Shown in pieces: positions 1 through 9,767 of a stretch of 64,000 nt of DNA. Within the stretch, counting starts at the first letter, position 1; each line of letters opens with the position of its first letter. A program made the position numbers and the translations under genes. The stretch comes from Streptomyces sp. NBC_01381 (GTDB lineage Bacteria; Actinomycetota; Actinomycetes; Streptomycetales; Streptomycetaceae): the NCBI RefSeq assembly GCF_026340305.1, contig NZ_JAPEPI010000002.1, forward strand, positions 1-64,000, in the 5' to 3' direction. Below the pieces are notes generated by a model. The model searched no databases and was not told the origin of the DNA. It worked only from the letters and a program-made list of their open reading frames with translations.

Positions 1-1134
<1,134 letters not shown>

Positions 1135-1187
1135 GCTCGCTTGCTTGAAGATCGGGGAGACCCGGTCGCTCTGAACTGAGCGCAGCG

Positions 1188-1224
1188 AAGAGCCCCGTTC
1201 ACCTTCGGGTGGGCGGGGCTCTTT
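1188..1224 (+). terminator. Terminator after tuf
   Basis: Perfect 10-bp stem, AAGAGCCCCG (1188-1197) with CGGGGCTCTT (1214-1223), and a 16-base loop. It is followed by only one further T and then GCG, so it is the U-poor type common in Streptomyces. Confidence 0.85.
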
Positions 1225-1647
1225 GCGTGGGCTCTTTGCGTACGCGATTCAGGCCGTGGCAGCTTGACAGTTCGGCTCGATTGGCCTTCGGCATCCCAGG
1301 TGTGGCACACTGTCCAGGTTGCTCGGTTGAGTGCCGATGCTGCGCGCCTCCCGCCGGGAGGACCGGAAGCGAGTCCCACAGTACTCGTCGCCCCATCTGC
1401 CGTAAGGCAGCGCTGGAGCGGACGTACGGGAATCTTCTGGGAAGTGCAGTGCGGAGGCTCAGCCAGGCGCCCGGTGGGTTTCTTCCCCCGGACCCGCGGT
1501 CATCTGGGCCGCAGCCCCTAGCAGGGAAATCCTTCGGGAAATCTCCGTGAGCGGGACTGCGACACGCCCGACCGCGTGGGTCGGAGGAAGTAGAAAAAGG
1601 GCCTTCCGGGAGCCAGAGCGTTCGAGACAAAGGACTACCAAGTAGCC
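1225..1647 (+). promoter_or_regulatory. Long leader and promoter region of the S10 operon
   Basis: About 420 bases without a convincing gene separate the tuf terminator from rpsJ. A TTGACA hexamer at 1264-1269 has no good -10 partner at 16-18 bases. TTGGCC (1281-1286) with CACACT (1306-1311) is a weak alternative. Several GC-rich inverted segments (for example around 1345-1365 and 1480-1520) could fold in the transcript. A feedback leader is possible, but no known L4-type target could be recognised. The rpsJ Shine-Dalgarno is AAAGGA at 1629-1634, rather far from the start. Confidence 0.35.
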
Positions 1648-1956
1648 ATGGCGGGACAGAAGATCCGCATCCGGCTCAAGGCCTACGACCACGAGGTCAT
1701 CGACTCTTCGGCGAAGAAGATCGTCGAGACGGTGACTCGCACTGGTGCGTCGGTCGCGGGCCCGGTGCCGCTGCCCACTGAGAAGAACGTGTACTGCGTC
1801 ATCAAGTCGCCGCACAAGTACAAGGACTCGCGCGAGCACTTCGAGATGCGCACGCACAAGCGCCTGATCGACATCCTCGACCCGACGCCCAAGACCGTTG
1901 ACTCGCTGATGCGCCTGGACCTTCCGGCCGGCGTTGACATCGAGATCAAGCTCTGA
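1648..1956 (+). CDS. rpsJ: Ribosomal protein S10
   Basis: Small-subunit head protein that also acts as NusE in antitermination complexes. The 102-residue length and the sequence (start MAGQKIRIRLKAYDH, family core KSPHKYKDSREHFEMRTHKR) are typical. It is the first gene of the S10 operon, 14 bases before rplC. Start ATG 1648 is the only one matching the family N-terminus. Confidence 0.98.
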   Translation: MAGQKIRIRLKAYDHEVIDSSAKKIVETVTRTGASVAGPVPLPTEKNVYCVIKSPHKYKDSREHFEMRTHKRLIDILDPTPKTVDSLMRLDLPAGVDIEIKL

Positions 1957-1970
1957 AGGGCGCGGAGAAG

Positions 1971-2615
1971 ATGACCAAGCAGATCAAGGGCATCCTGGGC
2001 GAGAAGCTCGGCATGACCCAGGTCTGGGACGAGAACAACCGCATCGTCCCGGTGACCGTGGTCAAGGCCGGGCCCTGCGTCGTTACCCAGGTCCGTACGA
2101 ATGACAGCGACGGCTACGAGTCGGTCCAGATCGCCTTCGGCGAGATCGACCCGCGCAAGGTGAACAAGCCCCTCAAGGGTCACTTCGCCAAGGCCGACGT
2201 GACCCCCCGTCGCCACCTCGTCGAGATCCGTACCGCTGGTGCCAGCGAGTACACCCTCGGCCAGGAGCTGACTGCCGAGACGTTCGAGGCCGGTATCAAG
2301 GTCGACGTCACCGGCAAGAGCAAGGGCAAGGGCTTCGCCGGTGTCATGAAGCGTCACAACTTCGCCGGTGGCAAGGCCTCGCACGGTGCCCACCGTGTGC
2401 ACCGCAAGCCCGGTTCCATCGGTGGCTGCGCCACGCCTGGCCGTGTTTTCAAGGGTCAGCGCATGGCAGGCCGCATGGGCAACGAGCGGGTCACCACCCA
2501 GAACCTGACCGTCCACGCCGTTGACGCGGAGAAGGGTCTGCTGCTCATCAAGGGCGCGATTCCTGGTCCGAACGGCGGCCTCGTCCTGGTCCGTACCGCG
2601 GCCAAGGGGGCCTGA
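1971..2615 (+). CDS. rplC: Ribosomal protein L3
   Basis: Large-subunit protein whose long loop reaches the peptidyl-transferase centre. At 214 residues it matches the bacterial family. The central loop GGKASHGAHRVHRKPGSIGG (about residues 124-143) holds the conserved KASHG and PGSIG motifs. It lies 14 bases after rpsJ with a GGAG Shine-Dalgarno and 8 bases before rplD, so it is cotranscribed. Confidence 0.98.
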   Translation: MTKQIKGILGEKLGMTQVWDENNRIVPVTVVKAGPCVVTQVRTNDSDGYESVQIAFGEIDPRKVNKPLKGHFAKADVTPRRHLVEIRTAGASEYTLGQELTAETFEAGIKVDVTGKSKGKGFAGVMKRHNFAGGKASHGAHRVHRKPGSIGGCATPGRVFKGQRMAGRMGNERVTTQNLTVHAVDAEKGLLLIKGAIPGPNGGLVLVRTAAKGA

Positions 2616-2623
2616 GGTAACCC

Positions 2624-3277
2624 ATGAGCACCATTGACATCCTTTCGCCGGCAGGCGACAAGACCGGGACGGTCGAGCTCCCCGCGGAGATCTTCGACGT
2701 CGAGAAGATCAGCATCCCGCTGATCCACCAGGTCGTCGTCGCCCAGCTGGCCGCTGCCCGTCAGGGCACGCACAAGACCAAGCGCCGTGGCGAAGTCCGC
2801 GGTGGTGGCAAGAAGCCTTACCGCCAGAAGGGCACCGGCCGCGCGCGCCAGGGTTCGACCCGTGCGCCGCAGTTCGCCGGCGGTGGCGTCGTCCACGGCC
2901 CGCAGCCGCGTGACTACTCGCAGCGGACCCCGAAGAAGATGAAGGCCGCGGCCCTGCGCCACGCCCTCACCGACCGGGCCCGCAACGCTCGTATCCACGT
3001 TGTCACCAACGTGGTCGAGGGCGAGATCTCCACCAAGGCCGCGAAGACGCTGCTCGGCAAGGTCAGCGAGCGCAAGAACGTGCTCCTGGTCATCGACCGT
3101 GCGGACGAGACTTCGCTGCTCTCCGCCCGCAACCTGCCCCAGGTGCACATCCTGGAGCCGGGCCAGCTGAACACGTACGACGTGCTCGTCTCGGACGACG
3201 TGGTCTTCACCAAGGCCGCCTTCGAGTCCTTCGTGTCTGGCCCCAAGGCCAATGAGACCGAAGGGAGCGAAGCCTGA
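2624..3277 (+). CDS. rplD: Ribosomal protein L4
   Basis: Large-subunit protein lining the exit-tunnel constriction. It has 217 residues. The basic tunnel loop is recognisable at about residues 60-90 (KKPYRQKGTGRARQGS then HGPQPRDY). In Escherichia coli L4 also represses the S10 operon; nothing here shows whether that holds. The stop overlaps the rplW start by one base (TGATG), implying translational coupling. Confidence 0.98.
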   Translation: MSTIDILSPAGDKTGTVELPAEIFDVEKISIPLIHQVVVAQLAAARQGTHKTKRRGEVRGGGKKPYRQKGTGRARQGSTRAPQFAGGGVVHGPQPRDYSQRTPKKMKAAALRHALTDRARNARIHVVTNVVEGEISTKAAKTLLGKVSERKNVLLVIDRADETSLLSARNLPQVHILEPGQLNTYDVLVSDDVVFTKAAFESFVSGPKANETEGSEA

Positions 3278-3696
3278 TGGCTATTCGTCACCAGAGCATC
3301 GCGTCCAAGGCTGCGAAGGCCGCCAAGGCCGCGCGTGTCGCCAAGGCGAAGCGCATCGCGACCGAGGGCAAGATCGCTGTTGAGCCCACCCCGCTGAGCA
3401 AGTCCTTCTCGGACCCGCGCGACGTCCTCGTCAAGCCGGTCGTCTCCGAGAAGTCGTACGCGCTGCTCGACGAGGGCAAGTACACGTTCATCGTGGCCCC
3501 TGGCTCCAACAAGACCCAGATCAAGCAGGCCGTCGAGGCGGTCTTCTCGGTCAAGGTCACCGGAGTCAACACGATCAACCGTCAGGGCAAGCGGAAGCGT
3601 ACGCGCACCGGTTTCGGCAAGCGTGCCGACACCAAGCGCGCCATCGTGACCCTCGCTGAGGGCGACCGTATCGACATCTTCGGCCAGGCCTCCTAA
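3277..3696 (+). CDS. rplW: Ribosomal protein L23 with N-terminal extension
   Basis: Sits at the tunnel exit, where trigger factor and SRP dock. It has 139 residues against about 95-100 in most bacteria. The extra length is an N-terminal Ala/Lys-rich stretch (about residues 8-40, SKAAKAAKAARVAKAKR), as in other Streptomyces L23 proteins. The core starts near SDPRDVLVKPVVSEKS. Coupled to rplD by a TGATG overlap. Confidence 0.97.
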   Translation: MAIRHQSIASKAAKAAKAARVAKAKRIATEGKIAVEPTPLSKSFSDPRDVLVKPVVSEKSYALLDEGKYTFIVAPGSNKTQIKQAVEAVFSVKVTGVNTINRQGKRKRTRTGFGKRADTKRAIVTLAEGDRIDIFGQAS

Positions 3697-3734
3697 CGGA
3701 GCGCCCGGTCCGAATATCGGACGAGGACTGAGAA

Positions 3735-4571
3735 ATGGGAATCCGCAAGTACAAGCCGACTACGCCGGGCCGTCGTGGCTCCAGCGTCGCCGACTTCGTC
3801 GAGGTAACGCGGTCCACGCCGGAGAAGTCGCTGGTTCGCCCGCTGCACAGCAAGGGCGGCCGTAACAACGCCGGTCGGATCACCGTTCGCCACCAGGGTG
3901 GCGGACACAAGCGCGCCTACCGCGTCATCGACTTCCGTCGCCATGACAAGGACGGCGTGCCGGCGAAGGTCGCGCACATCGAGTACGACCCGAACCGCAC
4001 TGCGCGCATCGCGCTCCTGCACTACGCCGATGGCGAGAAGCGCTACATCCTGGCCCCGCGTGGTCTGGGACAGGGTGCCCGGGTTGAGAACGGCCCTGGC
4101 GCCGACATCAAGCCCGGCAACAACATGGCGCTGCGCAACATCCCCGTCGGTACGACGATCCACGCCATCGAGCTGCGGCCCGGCGGCGGCGCGAAGTTCG
4201 CCCGCTCCGCGGGTGCCTCCGTGCAGCTGCTCGCGAAGGAGGGCTCCATGGCCCACCTCCGCATGCCGTCTGGTGAGATCCGCCTGGTCGACGTCCGCTG
4301 CCGCGCCACCATCGGCGAGGTCGGCAACGCCGAGCAGTCGAACATCAACTGGGGCAAGGCCGGCCGTATGCGCTGGAAGGGCGTCCGCCCGACCGTGCGT
4401 GGTGTCGTGATGAACCCGGTTGACCACCCGCACGGTGGTGGTGAAGGCAAGACCTCCGGTGGTCGTCACCCGGTCTCGCCGTGGGGCAAGAAGGAGGGTC
4501 GTACTCGTGATCGCAATAAGGCGAGCAACAAGTACATCGTCCGCCGCCGCAAGTCGAACAAGAAGCGCTAG
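3735..4571 (+). CDS. rplB: Ribosomal protein L2
   Basis: Core large-subunit protein needed for subunit joining and peptidyl transfer. The 278-residue length is typical. The C-terminal motif GVVMNPVDHPHGGGEGK carries the conserved histidine of the family, and the protein ends in a basic tail (RRRKSNKKR). It starts 38 bases after rplW and is 12 bases before rpsS. Confidence 0.98.
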   Translation: MGIRKYKPTTPGRRGSSVADFVEVTRSTPEKSLVRPLHSKGGRNNAGRITVRHQGGGHKRAYRVIDFRRHDKDGVPAKVAHIEYDPNRTARIALLHYADGEKRYILAPRGLGQGARVENGPGADIKPGNNMALRNIPVGTTIHAIELRPGGGAKFARSAGASVQLLAKEGSMAHLRMPSGEIRLVDVRCRATIGEVGNAEQSNINWGKAGRMRWKGVRPTVRGVVMNPVDHPHGGGEGKTSGGRHPVSPWGKKEGRTRDRNKASNKYIVRRRKSNKKR

Positions 4572-4583
4572 GAGCGGGTTTAG

Positions 4584-4865
4584 ATGCCGCGCAGTCTCAA
4601 GAAGGGGCCCTTCGTCGACGACCACCTCGTAAAGAAGGTGGACGTCCAGAACGAAGCCGGCACCAAGAACGTCATCAAGACCTGGTCCCGTCGCTCGATG
4701 ATCATCCCGGCCATGCTGGGTCACACGATCGCGGTGCACAACGGCAAGACCCACATCCCGGTGTTCGTCACCGAGGCGATGGTCGGCCACAAGCTCGGCG
4801 AGTTCTCGCCGACTCGCACCTTCCGCGGCCACGTCAAGGACGACCGGAAGTCGAAGCGCCGCTAG
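4584..4865 (+). CDS. rpsS: Ribosomal protein S19
   Basis: Head protein near the decoding A site, paired with S13. It has 93 residues and starts MPRSLKKGPFVDDHL, the classic S19 N-terminus; the core GHKLGEFSPTRTFRGH is also typical. Part of the S10 operon. Confidence 0.98.
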   Translation: MPRSLKKGPFVDDHLVKKVDVQNEAGTKNVIKTWSRRSMIIPAMLGHTIAVHNGKTHIPVFVTEAMVGHKLGEFSPTRTFRGHVKDDRKSKRR

Positions 4866-4906
4866 CGCGGGGTGGAACGACTATGACTTACACCGAAGGG
4901 ACAACC

Positions 4907-5254
4907 ATGGAAGCCAGGGCCCAGGCGCGGTACATCCGCGTCACGCCCATGAAGGCCCGCCGCGTGGTGGACCTCATCCGTGGCATGGATGCCACGGAGG
5001 CTCAGGCGGTCCTGCGTTTCGCCCCGCAGGCCGCGAGCGTGCCGGTTGGCAAGGTGCTGGACAGCGCCATTGCCAACGCTGCACACAACTACGACCACTC
5101 GGACGCCTCTTCGCTGTTCATCAGCGAGGCGTTTGTGGACGAGGGTCCGACCCTGAAGCGGTTCCGTCCGCGTGCTCAGGGCCGTGCCTACCGGATCCGT
5201 AAGCGGACCAGCCACATCACCGTGGTCGTCAGCAGCAAGGAAGGAACCCGGTAA
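4907..5254 (+). CDS. rplV: Ribosomal protein L22
   Basis: Large-subunit protein whose beta-hairpin lines the exit tunnel and contributes to the macrolide site. An upstream in-frame ATG exists at 4883, but 4907 is preferred: GAAGGGA (4895-4901) sits at proper spacing and the family begins MEARAQARYIRVTP. This gives 115 residues. The hairpin region TLKRFRPRAQGRAYRIRKR is present. The stop overlaps the rpsC start (TAATG). Confidence 0.97.
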   Translation: MEARAQARYIRVTPMKARRVVDLIRGMDATEAQAVLRFAPQAASVPVGKVLDSAIANAAHNYDHSDASSLFISEAFVDEGPTLKRFRPRAQGRAYRIRKRTSHITVVVSSKEGTR

Positions 5255-6096
5255 TGGGCCAGAAGGTAAACCCGCACGGGTTCCGGCTCGGCATCACCAC
5301 GGACTTCAAGTCCCGGTGGTACGCCGACAAGCTGTACAAGGACTACGTCAAGGAAGACGTCGCCATCCGTCGGATGATGACGTCCGGCATGGAGCGCGCC
5401 GGTATCTCGAAGGTTGAGATCGAGCGCACCCGTGACCGCGTGCGTGTGGACATCCACACCGCACGTCCCGGCATCGTCATCGGCCGCCGTGGCGCCGAGG
5501 CCGACCGCATCCGCGGTGACCTCGAGAAGCTCACGGGCAAGCAGGTCCAGCTGAACATCCTCGAGGTCAAGAACCCCGAGGTCGACGCTCAGCTCGTGGC
5601 CCAGGCCGTGGCGGAGCAGCTGTCCTCCCGCGTCTCCTTCCGTCGCGCCATGCGTAAGAGCATGCAGTCGTCGATGAAGGCCGGCGCCAAGGGCATCAAG
5701 ATCCAGTGTGGTGGCCGTCTCGGCGGCGCCGAGATGTCTCGCTCGGAGTTCTACCGCGAGGGCCGCGTGCCCCTGCACACGCTCCGTGCGAACGTCGACT
5801 ACGGCTTCTTCGAGGCCAAGACGACCTTCGGCCGTATCGGCGTGAAGGTCTGGATCTACAAGGGCGACGTCAAGAACATCGCCGAGGTCCGCGCCGAGAA
5901 CGCTGCGGCCCGTGCGGGTAACCGCCCGGCCCGTGGTGGCGGCAACGACCGCCCGGCCCGTGGTGGCCGTGGTGGCGAGCGTGGCGGCCGCGGCCGCAAG
6001 CCGCAGCAGCAGTCCGCGCCGGCTGCCGAGGCCCCCAAGGCCGAGGCTCCCGCCGCAGCTGCCGCTCCGGCTGAGAGCACCGGAACGGAGGCCTGA
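5254..6096 (+). CDS. rpsC: Ribosomal protein S3 with Arg/Gly tail
   Basis: Head protein at the mRNA entry tunnel with helicase function. It has 280 residues; the usual bacterial length is about 210-235. The KH domain is seen at GIVIGRRGAEADRI. The surplus is a C-terminal tail of about 60 residues: RGG-like (RPARGGGNDRPARGGRGG), then Gln-, Ala- and Pro-rich. Such tails occur in actinobacterial S3; their function is unknown to me. Confidence 0.98.
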   Translation: MGQKVNPHGFRLGITTDFKSRWYADKLYKDYVKEDVAIRRMMTSGMERAGISKVEIERTRDRVRVDIHTARPGIVIGRRGAEADRIRGDLEKLTGKQVQLNILEVKNPEVDAQLVAQAVAEQLSSRVSFRRAMRKSMQSSMKAGAKGIKIQCGGRLGGAEMSRSEFYREGRVPLHTLRANVDYGFFEAKTTFGRIGVKVWIYKGDVKNIAEVRAENAAARAGNRPARGGGNDRPARGGRGGERGGRGRKPQQQSAPAAEAPKAEAPAAAAAPAESTGTEA

Positions 6097-6101
6097 CCGA
6101 C

Positions 6102-6521
6102 ATGCTGATCCCTCGTAGGGTCAAGCACCGCAAGCAGCACCACCCCAAGCGCAGCGGTATGTCCAAGGGTGGTACGCAGGTTGCGTTCGGCGAGTACGGC
6201 ATTCAGGCCCTCACTCCGGCGTACGTGACCAACCGCCAGATCGAGGCGGCTCGTATCGCGATGACCCGCCACATCAAGCGTGGCGGCAAGGTCTGGATCA
6301 ACATCTACCCGGACCGCCCGCTGACGAAGAAGCCCGCCGAGACCCGCATGGGTTCCGGTAAGGGTTCCCCCGAGTGGTGGGTCGCGAACGTCAAGCCCGG
6401 ACGGGTGATGTTCGAGCTGTCCTACCCGAATGAGAAGACTGCGCGTGAGGCGCTTACCCGCGCTGCTCACAAGCTTCCGATGAAGTGCCGGATTGTTCGG
6501 CGCGAGGCAGGTGAGTCGTGA
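6102..6521 (+). CDS. rplP: Ribosomal protein L16
   Basis: Organises the A-site region of the large subunit. It has 139 residues, starts MLIPRRVKHRKQHHPKRSG and contains the conserved GGKVWINIYPDRPLTKKP and GSGKGSPEWWVA blocks. The stop overlaps the rpmC start (TGATG). Confidence 0.98.
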   Translation: MLIPRRVKHRKQHHPKRSGMSKGGTQVAFGEYGIQALTPAYVTNRQIEAARIAMTRHIKRGGKVWINIYPDRPLTKKPAETRMGSGKGSPEWWVANVKPGRVMFELSYPNEKTAREALTRAAHKLPMKCRIVRREAGES

Positions 6522-6745
6522 TGTCGGCCGGTACCAAGGCGTCCGAGCTGCGCGAACTGGGCAACGAGGAGCTCCTCAACAAGCTCCGCGAGGCCAAGGA
6601 AGAGCTGTTCAACCTCCGTTTCCAGGCGGCGACCGGTCAGCTCGAGAACCACGGTCGGCTCAAGGCCGTCCGTAAGGACATCGCGCGGATCTACACCCTG
6701 ATGCGTGAGCGCGAGCTGGGCATCGAGACGGTGGAGAGCGCCTGA
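6521..6745 (+). CDS. rpmC: Ribosomal protein L29
   Basis: Small helical protein beside the tunnel exit, neighbour of L23. It has 74 residues from ATG 6521; a GTG at 6518 would add only one residue and lies inside the rplP stop overlap. Contains the signature LFNLRFQAATGQLENHGRL. The last base overlaps the rpsQ ATG. Confidence 0.97.
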   Translation: MSAGTKASELRELGNEELLNKLREAKEELFNLRFQAATGQLENHGRLKAVRKDIARIYTLMRERELGIETVESA

Positions 6746-7029
6746 TGAGCGAGAGCAACGTGACTGAGACCAAGACTGACCGCGGTTTCCGCAAGACCCG
6801 TGAGGGTCTGGTCGTCAGCGACAAGATGGACAAGACCGTCGTCGTCGCTGTCGAGGACCGCGTCAAGCACGCGCTGTACGGCAAGGTCATCCGCCGTACG
6901 AACAAGCTCAAGGCGCACGACGAGCAGAACGCTGCCGGCGTCGGCGACCGCGTCCTCCTGATGGAGACGCGTCCGCTGTCGGCGACCAAGCGCTGGCGCA
7001 TCGTCGAGATCCTCGAGAAGGCCAAGTAA
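6745..7029 (+). CDS. rpsQ: Ribosomal protein S17
   Basis: Primary 16S-binding protein of the small-subunit body. It has 94 residues with the family core GLVVSDKMDKTVVVAVE and a short acidic N-terminal extension. It is the last gene of the S10 block; a hairpin follows directly, then rplN opens the spc block. Confidence 0.98.
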   Translation: MSESNVTETKTDRGFRKTREGLVVSDKMDKTVVVAVEDRVKHALYGKVIRRTNKLKAHDEQNAAGVGDRVLLMETRPLSATKRWRIVEILEKAK

Positions 7030-7031
7030 TT

Positions 7032-7053
7032 CTCTGAGGGATTTTCCTCAGAG
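7032..7053 (+). terminator. Hairpin between rpsQ and rplN
   Basis: Perfect 8-bp stem CTCTGAGG/CCTCAGAG with loop GATTTT, starting two bases after the rpsQ stop. There is no T-run, so it may be an attenuator or an RNA-processing or 3'-end stabilising structure between S10 and spc transcripts rather than a full terminator. Confidence 0.5.
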
Positions 7054-7137
7054 TTCGTTCCGCCAGGCTCGGTGGGGGCCAAGTCCCGTCAGGGATGAAG
7101 CCCCCGCCGGGAACCGGCAGACAAACAGGAGATAGAC

Positions 7138-7506
7138 GTGATCCAGCAGGAGTCGCGACTTCGCGTCGCCGACAACACGGGTGCGAAGGAAATTCTCACC
7201 ATTCGTGTTCTCGGTGGCTCGGGTCGCCGCTACGCGGGCATCGGTGACGTCATCGTCGCCACCGTCAAGGACGCGATCCCCGGTGGCAACGTGAAGAAGG
7301 GTGACGTCGTCAAGGCGGTCATCGTTCGCACCGTCAAGGAGCGCCGCCGTCCCGACGGCTCGTACATCCGCTTCGACGAGAACGCCGCCGTCATTCTGAA
7401 GAACGACGGCGACCCTCGCGGCACCCGTATCTTCGGCCCGGTGGGCCGTGAGCTGCGCGAGAAGAAGTTCATGAAGATCATCTCGCTCGCGCCGGAGGTG
7501 CTGTAA
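7138..7506 (+). CDS. rplN: Ribosomal protein L14
   Basis: Interface protein forming an intersubunit bridge and the docking site of silencing factor RsfS. It has 122 residues and starts at GTG (MIQQESRLRVADNTGAKE) after AGGAGA. First gene of the spc block, two bases before rplX. Confidence 0.98.
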   Translation: MIQQESRLRVADNTGAKEILTIRVLGGSGRRYAGIGDVIVATVKDAIPGGNVKKGDVVKAVIVRTVKERRRPDGSYIRFDENAAVILKNDGDPRGTRIFGPVGRELREKKFMKIISLAPEVL

Positions 7507-7508
7507 GC

Positions 7509-7832
7509 ATGAAGATCAAGAAGGGCGACCTGGTCCAGGTCATCACCGGTAAGGACAAGGGCAAGCAGGGCAAGGTCATTGCCGCTTACCCGCGCGACGA
7601 GCGCGTCCTGGTCGAGGGTGTCAACCGGGTCAAGAAGCACACGAAGGCCGGCCCGACCGCCAGCGGTTCGCAGGCCGGCGGCATCGTGACCACCGAGGCC
7701 CCTGTCCACGTGAGCAACGTTCAGCTCGTCGTGGAGAAGGACGGCAACAAGGTCGTCACGCGTGTCGGTTTCCGCTTCGACGAAGACGGCAACAAGATCC
7801 GCGTTGCCAAGCGGACGGGTGAGGACATCTGA
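7509..7832 (+). CDS. rplX: Ribosomal protein L24
   Basis: Assembly-initiator protein of the large subunit. It has 107 residues with the KOW motif KKGDLVQVITGKDKGKQGKV at the N-terminus. The final base overlaps the rplE ATG (TGATG). Confidence 0.98.
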   Translation: MKIKKGDLVQVITGKDKGKQGKVIAAYPRDERVLVEGVNRVKKHTKAGPTASGSQAGGIVTTEAPVHVSNVQLVVEKDGNKVVTRVGFRFDEDGNKIRVAKRTGEDI

Positions 7833-8389
7833 TGACGACCACCACCACTCCGCGTCTGAAGACGAAGTACCGCGAGGAGATCGCGGCCAAGCTGCAGGAA
7901 GAGTTCTCGTACGAGAACGTCATGCAGACGCCGGGCCTCGTCAAGATCGTGGTCAACATGGGTGTCGGCGACGCCGCCCGTGACTCGAAGCTCATGGACG
8001 GTGCCGTCCGTGACCTGACCACGATCACCGGTCAGAAGCCGGCCATCACCAAGGCCCGGAAGTCCATCGCGCAGTTCAAGCTGCGCGAGGGTCAGCCGAT
8101 CGGCTGCCACGTCACGCTCCGTGGCGACCGCATGTGGGAGTTCCTGGACCGCACCCTGTCGCTCGCGCTTCCGCGCATCCGCGACTTCCGTGGTCTGTCC
8201 CCCAAGCAGTTCGACGGCCGTGGCAACTACACCTTCGGTCTCACGGAGCAGGTCATGTTCCACGAGATCGACCAGGACAAGATCGACCGCGTCCGGGGTA
8301 TGGACATCACCGTGGTCACCACGGCGACCAACGACGCTGAGGGCCGTGCCCTTCTCCGTCACCTCGGCTTCCCGTTCAAGGAGGCGTAA
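7832..8389 (+). CDS. rplE: Ribosomal protein L5
   Basis: Part of the 5S rRNA-L5-L18 central protuberance, contacting P-site tRNA. It has 185 residues with the conserved VVNMGVGDA and SIAQFKLREGQPIGCHVTLR motifs. The start overlaps the rplX stop; rpsZ follows after 5 bases. Confidence 0.98.
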   Translation: MTTTTTPRLKTKYREEIAAKLQEEFSYENVMQTPGLVKIVVNMGVGDAARDSKLMDGAVRDLTTITGQKPAITKARKSIAQFKLREGQPIGCHVTLRGDRMWEFLDRTLSLALPRIRDFRGLSPKQFDGRGNYTFGLTEQVMFHEIDQDKIDRVRGMDITVVTTATNDAEGRALLRHLGFPFKEA

Positions 8390-8394
8390 GCGAG

Positions 8395-8580
8395 ATGGCG
8401 AAGAAGGCTCTTATTGCCAAGGCTGCTCGTAAGCCCAAGTTCGGTGTGCGCGCCTACACCCGCTGCCAGCGCTGTGGCCGTCCGCACTCCGTGTACCGCA
8501 AGTTCGGCCTCTGCCGCGTGTGCCTTCGTGAGATGGCTCACCGTGGCGAGCTGCCGGGCGTGACCAAGAGCTCCTGGTAA
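8395..8580 (+). CDS. rpsZ: Ribosomal protein S14, zinc type
   Basis: Small-subunit head protein. The 61-residue form carries two CxxC pairs (CQRC and CRVC), the zinc-ribbon C+ type. Actinobacteria often hold a zinc-free S14 paralogue elsewhere under Zur control; that copy is not in this window. Confidence 0.97.
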   Translation: MAKKALIAKAARKPKFGVRAYTRCQRCGRPHSVYRKFGLCRVCLREMAHRGELPGVTKSSW

Positions 8581-8804
8581 TTCCCCTCTGTCCTTAGGGA
8601 CTTGGGAATTTCTGGAGGCTCTCGGTAAGTATCTGGTCGGTAGGTGGCCCACCTCTCCATGGCTTAGGCTAGGAGGGTTGGGCGCCTGCCGCCCTGACCG
8701 ACTTACTACGCCGTAGGTCCCCGCGCCGCACCCGTCCCGCCTCTGAGTGGGGAGAGGGATGGCGCAGATAGGAAACCACGGCGAGAGAGGCCGAAGGCCA
8801 ATTC
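8581..8804 (+). promoter_or_regulatory. rpsZ-rpsH spacer, possible internal promoter
   Basis: A 224-base gap, unusually long for a ribosomal operon. TAGGCT at 8665-8670 matches a Streptomyces -10 box, but no clear -35 is seen. GAGAGAGGCCGAAGG precedes rpsH. It could hold a secondary promoter or an S8-type feedback site; neither is proven. Confidence 0.3.
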
Positions 8805-9203
8805 ATGACCATGACTGATCCGATCGCGGACATGCTGACTCGTCTGCGTAACGCGAACTCGGCGTACCACGACACCGTGGGAATGCCGCACAGCAAGATC
8901 AAGTCTCACATCGCGGAGATCCTCCAGCAGGAGGGCTTCATCACGGGCTGGAAGGTCGAGGACGCCGAGGTTGGCAAGAACCTCGTTCTCGAGCTGAAGT
9001 TCGGCCCGAACCGTGAGCGCTCCATCGCGGGCATCAAGCGGATCTCCAAGCCCGGTCTCCGGGTTTACGCGAAGTCCACCAACCTGCCGAAGGTGCTCGG
9101 CGGCCTGGGCGTGGCGATCATCTCCACGTCCCACGGTCTGCTCACCGGCCAGCAGGCAGGCAAGAAGGGCGTAGGTGGGGAAGTCCTCGCCTACGTCTGG
9201 TAG
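8805..9203 (+). CDS. rpsH: Ribosomal protein S8
   Basis: Central small-subunit assembly protein; in E. coli it represses the spc operon by binding the L5 leader. It has 132 residues, starts MTMTDPIADMLTRLRNANSA and ends with the family block GKKGVGGEVLAYVW. It follows a 224-base spacer. Confidence 0.98.
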   Translation: MTMTDPIADMLTRLRNANSAYHDTVGMPHSKIKSHIAEILQQEGFITGWKVEDAEVGKNLVLELKFGPNRERSIAGIKRISKPGLRVYAKSTNLPKVLGGLGVAIISTSHGLLTGQQAGKKGVGGEVLAYVW

Positions 9204-9224
9204 TCGGGAACGGAGGAATAGCTA

Positions 9225-9764
9225 ATGTCGCGTATTGGCAAGCTCCCCATCACGGTTCCCGCCGGCGTGGACGTCACCATCGACGGCCGTACGGTCGCGG
9301 TGAAGGGCCCCAAGGGTTCCCTCTCGCACACCGTCGTCGCGCCGATCGAGATCGCTAAGGGTGAGGACGGCGTTCTGAACGTCACCCGCCCGAACGACGA
9401 GCGTCAGAACAAGGCCCTGCACGGCCTGTCCCGCACGCTGGTGGCGAACATGATCACCGGTGTGACCCAGGGGTACGTGAAGAAGCTCGAGATCAGCGGT
9501 GTCGGTTACCGCGTCCTTGCGAAGGGCTCCAACCTGGAGTTCTCGCTGGGTTACAGCCACCCGATCCTGGTCGAGGCCCCCGAGGGCATCACCTTCAAGG
9601 TGGAGTCCGCGACCAAGCTTTCGGTCGAGGGCATCGACAAGCAGAAGGTCGGCGAGGTTGCGGCCAACATCCGCAAGCTGCGCAAGCCCGACCCGTACAA
9701 GGCCAAGGGTGTCAAGTACGAGGGCGAAGTCATCCGCCGCAAGGTCGGAAAGGCAGGTAAGTAA
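9225..9764 (+). CDS. rplF: Ribosomal protein L6
   Basis: Large-subunit protein near the sarcin-ricin loop and factor-binding site. It has 179 residues in two similar domains and contains the C-terminal signature RKLRKPDPYKAKGVKYEGE. It is three bases before rplR. Confidence 0.98.
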   Translation: MSRIGKLPITVPAGVDVTIDGRTVAVKGPKGSLSHTVVAPIEIAKGEDGVLNVTRPNDERQNKALHGLSRTLVANMITGVTQGYVKKLEISGVGYRVLAKGSNLEFSLGYSHPILVEAPEGITFKVESATKLSVEGIDKQKVGEVAANIRKLRKPDPYKAKGVKYEGEVIRRKVGKAGK

Positions 9765-9767
9765 GCC

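Noticed and set aside
1264..1269. TTGACA as a strong S10-operon -35 box
   Set aside because: No TAnnnT partner at 16-19 bases; kept only as a remark.
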